Below are positions 56,741 through 64,000 of a DNA stretch of 64,000 nucleotides, piece by piece; the stretch's first letter is position 1; the number at the start of each line of letters is the position of its first letter. The notes beneath the pieces are model-generated. The model ran no database searches. It saw only the letters and a list, made by a program, of their open reading frames with translations, and was not told the DNA's origin. Both the position numbers and the translations under genes were made by a program. Where the stretch lies: positions 67,298,118 through 67,362,117 of the forward strand of contig CM049317.1 in the NCBI GenBank assembly GCA_026874595.1, written 5' to 3'. The stretch is from Sipunculus nudus (lineage: Eukaryota; Annelida; Sipuncula; Golfingiida; Sipunculidae).

Positions 56741-57976
56741 GTGTGTATTATTTACCTTACAACTTTTATATTCCTGGCAATCTCTCGTGGTTACATATCT
56801 ATCTTTCTGACCTAAACACCATGACTTACGCGAAACCGTTCTTTTCACTTCAAACTTACCTTTTTTCATGTTTTATAAGCATTGCAGGGGGGAATATAAA
56901 CACAATGAATTCACTTTTTGTAGCCAATTTAAAATTTCATGTGTTTTCATATGTTTAATGTCTTAGCCCGGTCACTGAGATGTTATATACATTGCCTTAA
57001 CGAACACAGTTGAATCTGTCTTAAGCCATAATCTGTCACATTATCGTAGGTTATGGTCTTGGGGCCCACAAGTCTATGCAAGAACAAGTTAAGGTATGCC
57101 CTGTGAAATAATCCATATAATACTTCATATATTTTTAACTAAAATAATTCTTATCCTTTAATGCTCAACAAATATTATCTGAGATGGTGTCCACATGGTC
57201 TCGTCTCCATTGAATCTACTAGAAATATTTGGTAACGTGGACATGTAGAACAACCATTCCAAATACGTGTACCCTGAAACACACATACATATGTGGGCGA
57301 TAATTTGACACATCCGTTGAATTAAGGAGAAATAAGGAAAATGTCACCTCCTCCCCCCCCCCCAGTCACACTTTGTATCATTTCCAACAGATCAAGACCA
57401 AAACCGTATCACCACAAAAGTCCAATGCTACCTCTGTCAATTATAATTTAGATGATCAAAATGGTTTAGTTAGGTCTTCATTCTTTTAAACCTCATTATA
57501 TTCAGATGTACTATATTTTATGATAGTATATACCTTATGCAAACTCGTTGTGATTATATAATGAGAACTGATCTTGGCTGGGAGACCCCTGCACGACTAA
57601 AGAACTACTTTAATTCAAATAATCACGACATGTGTAATTTCTTATAATAATAATACATAATTTATCAGGCATCTGTCTGTTTTACAGGACCACTTAACAA
57701 AACCGGATGCATCCATTTTAGTCGCACAATCTCCATGTTTCCTTCTATATTGTTTATTCCTTAAACCCGTATGAAATCATATCTTTCCATTGTGGGTGAA
57801 AATGGTTTTGTCGATACAACTAAAATGCCTTGTGCTTTCTCTTTTCATCAGCCTTTTATCTGCAACACAGTCGGCAATGCATCATTATTTATCAACAATA
57901 GACCATTTTCATCATTAAAGAAAACTGCAAACTAATGAATTAACTGTTATATTTCGGCAGTCCTTGCCGGTATGAC

Positions 57977-57977
<1 letters not shown>
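56741..57977. other. Anonymous non-coding DNA
   Basis: No gene seen. A C-run lies near 57352. Confidence 0.45.

Positions 57978-57978
<1 letters not shown>

Positions 57979-58036
<58 letters not shown>
57979..58036. repeat. (AT)n microsatellite
   Basis: About 28 AT repeats. Confidence 0.95.
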
Positions 58037-58041
<5 letters not shown>

Positions 58042-59257
58042 ATAATTTATTTTTATTTTTAGGGCAATTGGTATATTTCTTTACCACTGTTGATTATTAT
58101 ACATGTAATGCATTTATCTGTATTTCGCCTGTCATTGGAGAAATGAAAGAAAATCCGATCTGCTTCTTTTTATATTTTAGTTTTATGGATTATAATATCA
58201 ATTTATCATGTGGAAACAAGATACATAATTAAACGCAAGAAGGCTTCCTTTTTCTATATTAACGGGTTGCATGTAACATAAGCTGTTTTAACAGAAGTAT
58301 AAATCTTGAGCTATCTTTCGTGTTCTGTTGAAACATGAACTGTCCTACATCATATCAATGTAAAACACACTTAAAGCTTAGCCTTTTTTATTTAGTACTG
58401 TACTTACTCAAGACTTTATTAATCAAACTGTACCTATGTTTTGCAAACTGGGTGATAGAAAACGTGTAAAGAAAACGTTATAAAAGCTCAATTTCATATC
58501 TGGGCCATTGCAGTTTTTCAAAACATGATAAACAGTCAAATGTCAAATGAATGATGCGAAAAACAAACAATATGATTCCCTTTTTTAAAGAGTTAAATCC
58601 GCCAGATTGCTTCAGTTTTTGGACCACATGCGGGCATGAAAACGAGTAAGCTTCTGAGGAATATGAAAAATCCATCTAAATAAAATGGTAAGCTCTGGCC
58701 AAGGTACATTAAAGCATCTGTGGTTGGCATTATGCCATGTGTCTTAAGATAACCTAATGCGTTCGGAAAAAAGCTTTTAGAGTCATTTGGTGCGGATTTT
58801 CATTCGGGTCTCAAAAGCGACCTTAATCAGATCTCATCTGCTATCATTTAAACGGGTCTGGGTCTGGAATACAAATAAATTCGCCCTTTTGCTTATCCAT
58901 ATAATATCTGCCATACATTTTCATGACCATACATTTACTATAGGTATTTGTGAGCCCTGGCCACGTGTGAATGTAGAGGGACGTTTATATATACTTGCGT
59001 TTTGCGCAAATTTCAACATTCGACCTGTGACATCGTGGTTTTAATGTGTACGCAAAATGGCAACCCTTAAGACCGGTTTCGAGAAACTTGGAGAAATAAC
59101 CTGCACAGTTTCGATGAGGGATATATACCACACGGAAGTGGTAAGAGGTTCCTGGCTAGATTTTATCAGCGGAGAGAGCCTGGTGGCACGTTGATTTGTA
59201 CCGGCAACATTTAGAGCGTAATTACTTTTTTTACCAACCCATAATCCTCAAATTATA
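58037..59257. other. Anonymous non-coding DNA
   Basis: No supported gene. Frames at 58478-58675 and 58787-59044 are unassigned. Confidence 0.45.
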
Positions 59258-59780
59258 CAGGGTTGCCAGCGGTCAGGGAAAAACCAGGGAAAATATTTTT
59301 GCAAGGTCAGGGAAAAGTCAGGAAACTTCATTAAAAAAAATCAGGGAATTCTTTGATATTGTGACAAGTCAGGGAAAAGTCAGGGATTGTTAATGGCTAT
59401 GGCGATAGCAGTTAGTTATAAGGTTGAAAAAATTTGGCATCTCTCATAAAAATGTGTTTAGTTTGCAGATATAACCTTGTTTCGTTTTAATTTTTGTATA
59501 TACTCCTAGACTGACGATGCAGAGTATGGGTAAACAACATATAACTCAAACAATAGATTGATGATGAACCAATTATGTTTTTGAGCAGCAATATAAAACA
59601 AAGCCGGATCTTCATGATATGTAATCCTGGTGTTCCGGTTTCTTTTCAATTAAGTTTTGCGTTGGGTTGGCTGTGAAATGATGTTTTGAGACCAGATTCA
59701 AAATTTGCGTGATCCTTTATCCTTGAAAACCAATTGAAAGTCAGAGAAGAGTCAGGAAAAAAAATTAGTGGCCATGCGTG
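59258..59780. mobile_element. Possible MITE rich in TCAGGGAAAA words
   Basis: It starts CAGGGTTGCCAGCGGTC. The right end read inward is CACGCATGGCCACTAAT, matching loosely. GTCAGGGAAAA-type words recur at about 59273, 59308, 59370 and, weaker, 59741. The terminal match is partial and no 8-bp duplication is present, so the boundaries are uncertain. The 65-codon frame at 59196-59393 is translation of these repeats. Confidence 0.4.
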
Positions 59781-61193
59781 AGATACGCGCTGTTTCTTAT
59801 ACACTCTGTACATCAAGCACACCAGTTATCACGAACGTGGCAGAGTGTATAATTTATTATATATATCCAATACGCACTTCAGGTTTCACATTTTCACTGT
59901 TTTGAATATTTCAATTTTCACTTGTTTTATGTGCTTATTCATATTAAAGCAACTTTAAAATAGCAGATTATGGAAAGGAAATGCAGATCAGTTCGAATTT
60001 TATGTGGAAAACATACATAAATATATCTATGTCTAAGCATGATGTCTAACATATACATATACATATCAATATCCATATACAACCGGATAAAAACTACTGT
60101 CCCGTACAACATTTCAACAATAATAGAGGATTAGTGATCCGTCAAACGTTTTAATAACATAATGGATTAGTGTCGTATTTGGGGAAGGAAGCAGAGGCCT
60201 TGATTCATGGGGGGGGGGCACTTTCCCGCCCCACCGAGATATATATTAAATATAAAACCATGAGTTTGGAATGCTTAAATCATTAAATAAAATATAAATA
60301 AAAAAAGTGTTGAAAATGAGCAAAAATTACTTTCGTATTATGAAAATATATTTTTCACATTATGTGGCTGGATTAAAGAAAATGATATACAGGAAGGGGG
60401 ATTTTTCATGTTGTCATAAGGCTGGAGGTTTGGTCCGACGATTTTGAGCGGGTTTCCTTATGACGGAGAGAGGGGGTTTGTCGATGCTCGTTTGGATTGA
60501 GCCCTCACATTTACTCAGTAGTAAAAGACCCATGGAAATAGAATTTAGCTCAGCCCTGTTGGCGACAGTCCAGTAACATCGCAGAGCCTTGTCCGTACAC
60601 GAACAATTGTAATTAGTAAACTGGCACTATACAATAATAAAAGACCACGAGTATATAAGTTTTACCGTCTTCTCATCTTAATGTATTACACGCGGCATTC
60701 TGGTTGAATTTAGGGATTTGAATACTGATTGTCAGGAACCTTTACCATCCATCAATTACATTAAATACTAAATGAGGTCATGATCATTAGTATAATTGTA
60801 ACATAAATTCTGTTTGTGGTTTCTATATTTTGAAGTTGTTTTTTTCGTAATTATGTTTATGGTTTGTTAGGTTTCCTCTAAATTAAAATTCATTTGTGAA
60901 AGAATTAAAAAAATAAAATAATCAATTTGGCTATTTCGAAGACACTTATGTGTATAATGGAATATATTTGATTAGAATAAATTGTACAAAAGTGTGATGA
61001 TGATTGGTAGGAGGATACCGGAATATTAACTCATGCGGTCTGCTTTAAATGAAACTTTCTGTTGATGCAGTTTGATACACAGTAAGTGTATTTTTTTTTC
61101 ATACACGATTATAAGAATGACTTTCTACCACACAACAAACACTAGTATTACATGTCAATGCACCGGGCCGATCCGTAGGGTAAACTCCGGACT
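59781..61193. other. Anonymous non-coding DNA
   Basis: No supported gene. A G-run with a C-rich partner lies near 60210-60235. Confidence 0.45.
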
Positions 61194-61240
61194 GTACTGT
61201 TATGTACTGTAATGTGCTGTAATGTACTGTAATGTAATGC
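61194..61240 (+). repeat. ~11-bp tandem repeat (TGTACTGTAA)
   Basis: Four units: TGTACTGTTA, TGTACTGTAA, TGTGCTGTAA, TGTACTGTAA, with a trailing TGTAATG. Confidence 0.85.
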
Positions 61241-61597
61241 AGCTCTCGATTTAAATGCCAACCACGGTAAGTTCAGGCGAAACATGAAACCAATGCCCTG
61301 GTCCTGGTGTTTAAAATACGGTGGAGGTATTTCGGACAAAAAAAACTAATTATGAATGATACTCTTTCATGTCGGTTTCAATCATTGAACATGAGACAAA
61401 TTCAAAACAATAATTATCAGTTTCTTTTCCAGGTATTAAATGCATGTAAAAGTTAAAACTGAAATCGATTTACCTCAACATTTATGATTTATTGTAAGTA
61501 AAGCAGAAAAGGAAACAGTCTGAAACAACAACAAAGACATTTGTGATCGAAATCACTCTCGCACCTAAAAAAATCATTTCTAGAAGTTGCACGTCTA

Positions 61598-61868
61598 AAG
61601 GGGTGTCAATACAGGTAGGGTGATTGGGGTATTATTTTACCCCCCCCCCCCCCCTTTATCAAGGGGATGGGCAATGTATTCCCCCCTCCCTCCTCCGATA
61701 TTCAGAGAAATAATATTTATCAATTGAAAATGAAATATGTTAATAATTAGACTTTGTTCCCATTCATTAGTTTACTATGAAATATTTATAATCTTTATCC
61801 GATTCAGAATTAACTTATACTGCAAACTTAATTTTAACATATTTGAAATGTATTTTACAGACAATAAA

Positions 61869-61907
<39 letters not shown>

Positions 61908-61986
61908 AAAAAAGTTGTCCCAAGTTTGATTACCCTCCCATGCCTGCGAGTCATCCCCTACCGTCTAAGGTAAATTGATGCCACTG
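61598..61986. mobile_element. hAT-type MITE, copy B (older)
   Basis: The left end AAGGGGTGTCAAT and the right end read inward CAGTGGCATCAAT correspond to CAGNGGCGTCAAT of copy A at 12207-12683. Shared internal order: C-run/G-run segment, GGGATGGNCAATGT, TTCAGAGAA, GAAAATGAAATAT, CATTCATTAGTTTACT, ATATTTGAAATGT, an (AT)n block, then CGAGTCATCCCC. The flanking 8-mers (CACGTCTA and CATCTCCT) match at only five positions, so the duplication has decayed. It has one (AT)n block where copy A has four. Confidence 0.8.
61871..61901. repeat. (AT)n microsatellite inside hAT MITE copy B
   Basis: About 15 AT repeats. Confidence 0.93.
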
Positions 61987-64000
61987 CATCTCCTCACGAA
62001 AGTGCTTGTAACGACCACAAGGAAGGAAACGGGACCATCCTATACATGCCCTTTGCACCTAACAAAGAACAGAAGGCGTGATCTGGTTTGTGAGTCCTCT
62101 ATATCGTTTCCGATAGTGTTAGATCTCATTTATATGAAGGAACCAAAGGTGCAAGTTATCCAGAATGGTATGTTATCTGTTCGTCAGGACTTGATTCGAT
62201 CGCAACCCGGTCACGGACAGAGAGCTTACATCAAAAGGCTGGAGTTATCCACCCTTGGATAGGTGATACCCGTTAGCCTAACATGAGTTCTGACACATTT
62301 TACGCGATATTACACCTATACATTTATTTGTTAGATGCAAACAATCAAAGGGCTATTGAGTTCTAAAGTCGTTTACGTCATATTATACCTATTAATAATC
62401 ATTTAGAAGGTTTTGCTAATAATTACTACTCATAGTCAACTTGTAGTTTTTGTCATTGTAAACAATGTTTTGTAACAAGAATGTATCATAGTAACAGACT
62501 GAATTTTCTTAACTAAGCAAATTAAATAGCTCACTTTAGATGGTCCACAGTATGTCCAAGTGTGATATGGCAAATTATACTACCGCGCAATAAATTATAT
62601 CATTTATTTAAACGTCGATGATTGTTACATCTTTGTGAATGTGGCCTACTTGTGCAACAGACCTTCGCCAGAGGTCTCAGGGTGGGAGAATGGTTATGAA
62701 AGGGGTAATAATCGGTTGTTGATAGCACTTTGTATCTGTGATGACAAATACTTTAATAACTCGCACCTTTAAATTATTTCCCCATTGTTTCCTCTTCCGA
62801 GGTATATATATAGTTAAATTATTTTAAACATTTTACATGCAGCTTGAAGCGTCTGTGAAGAGAGGAATCGTTCTTATTCCGTACCATATCAAAGGCAATA
62901 ATAATTTTGAATTTCAATTTTTTAAATGTTCTGATAAGATAAATAATGAAGTGTCCATCTTTATGTTTACCTGTTTGCTACTCTCCTCTACAGGTGTACC
63001 TTTTTATAAAGAGCGGAAAGGGAATCTTGACAAAACAGCACAACTGGTCGCGCATCCCACATACTGAAGTTCTGTAGAAAACAAAAACAAATGACTCATT
63101 CTCTTCTTTTTCGACCAAAACATTTAAAAAATACAAAAATAGAAAAAAGAGACCCCGAATTTCTCGTTTTGCACAATTTTCTCCCTATATACTTCTTTAC
63201 ATGTATACCAGCCATGTCCACAAGCTCTTCTGGTACTTTTGTTTACCTGCCAGGGAGTTGAGCCCTCACTTCCCCCTCCTTTCCTATAAATATGATTTGT
63301 ACTTATTAACTCTCCTTATACAAATGCCGGCGAAAGCGGGGGAGGGATTTATTGGTCGAGGTCCAACAACAGTCAACTGATTGTGTGGTTAATTGTGTAC
63401 AGAGAGGACAAGCAGTGTTACAGCCTTATGCAAATGTTAGGCCACCGGTCAATGAAATGGAGGTGCTTGTTGGAAGCTAATTACAACCTAGCCTATGCAC
63501 AGTTTCCATTCAATTTACTTCAGTAAATTAACACTCTGAGTATCCGCCGAACTGTATGTAATTATTCTACACACTGCCGACTGAGACTTCTCCATATGGT
63601 CTGGTGGGGGCTCTATGACGCATCGTACTCCCAAAAGAAGATTTTGCAGTTTTGTGATTATGGGTGAAGAAATTATTTCCCTACAATGCAGCATTTTCCT
63701 ATTCGTATTGCGTGCACATGTGGTAAGAAGTTAATGACACAAGTAGCATTTGGTAAACATGTCTTTGTGCCATCTAAACAGAACGCGTTTTCTTAGTTCG
63801 TGAAGAATTTTAATTTTTTTAAGAAATACTGAATTTTTACTATTGAAACGAGAAGTTCCGTTTGCCCTACAGTCCCAAACCGGTAGAATAGAACAAACCT
63901 GCGGCAAATGGATTCCGTGGAAATATGTTTTACAGAATTCTGTGTAAAGCAGCTGAGGCCCATGTACGATGACGATTTATACAATCATACACAATCCTGT
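61987..64000. other. Anonymous non-coding DNA to the window end
   Basis: No supported gene. Frames at 61975-62262 and 62837-63067 show no domain. Confidence 0.45.

Noticed and set aside
60195-60240. Third copy of the CAGGGGCGTCAAT MITE
   Set aside because: Only a G-run and a C-rich stretch are shared. The terminal CGTCAAT word and internal words are missing.

Overview
The window reads as non-coding DNA from a eukaryote, most likely a bivalve mollusc. It is AT-rich, carries more than a dozen long (AT)n tracts, and has no operons, no ribosome-binding-site-led reading frames and no exon I can assign to a known host protein. The bivalve inference rests mainly on several arrays of about 135-160 bp units. 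Some have ACGG/GACA microsatellite tails and rolling-circle-type 3' ends. This is the architecture known for the pearl / MgE / Helentron-type non-autonomous elements of bivalves. No species can be named from the sequence alone.

Layout: 391-1085 is an array of about 158-bp units. 1990-3690 is a diverged array of about 142-bp units carrying AGGTCAnnnTGACCT palindromes. 8777-8943 is a short inverted-repeat element beside an (AT)n tract. 12207-12683 is a hAT-type MITE with a perfect 8-bp target duplication. 16450-16880 is a 41-bp tandem array. 18571-19580 is a GC/CpG-rich island. 19590-20764 is a Helentron-like element with sub-terminal inverted repeats, a 3' hairpin and a CTAG end. 20830-21883 is a pogo/Tigger-like element with a TA duplication. 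28190-28790 holds units of about 225 bp. 29405-30736 is an eight-unit 145-bp array of nuclear-receptor-like half sites. 30950-31242 is a single palindrome unit with an ACGG tail. 32318-32424 and 38048-38713 are foldback elements. 33053-33863 (minus) and 50675-51456 (plus) are solo LTRs of one family. 35277-36440 (minus) is a second copy of the Helentron-like element. 41701-about 44960 is a broken Ty3/Gypsy LTR retrotransposon of the same LTR family. 47626-48024 is an 80-bp array. 48652-50300 is a second palindrome array. 56351-56507 is a 39-bp array. 61598-61986 is a second hAT MITE copy.

No genes work together here in a pathway sense. The only protein-coding material I can assign is the decayed retrotransposon: gag with a CCHC knuckle, then protease, then the integrase zinc domain. 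The integrase directly follows the protease, the unusual order of Gmr1-type elements. The most interesting system-level observation is that five or six independent repeat arrays all carry AGGTCA-type nuclear-receptor half sites. These sit in different architectures (IR3, IR0, DR0/DR1, TCAAGGTCA) at a period of about 135-147 bp.
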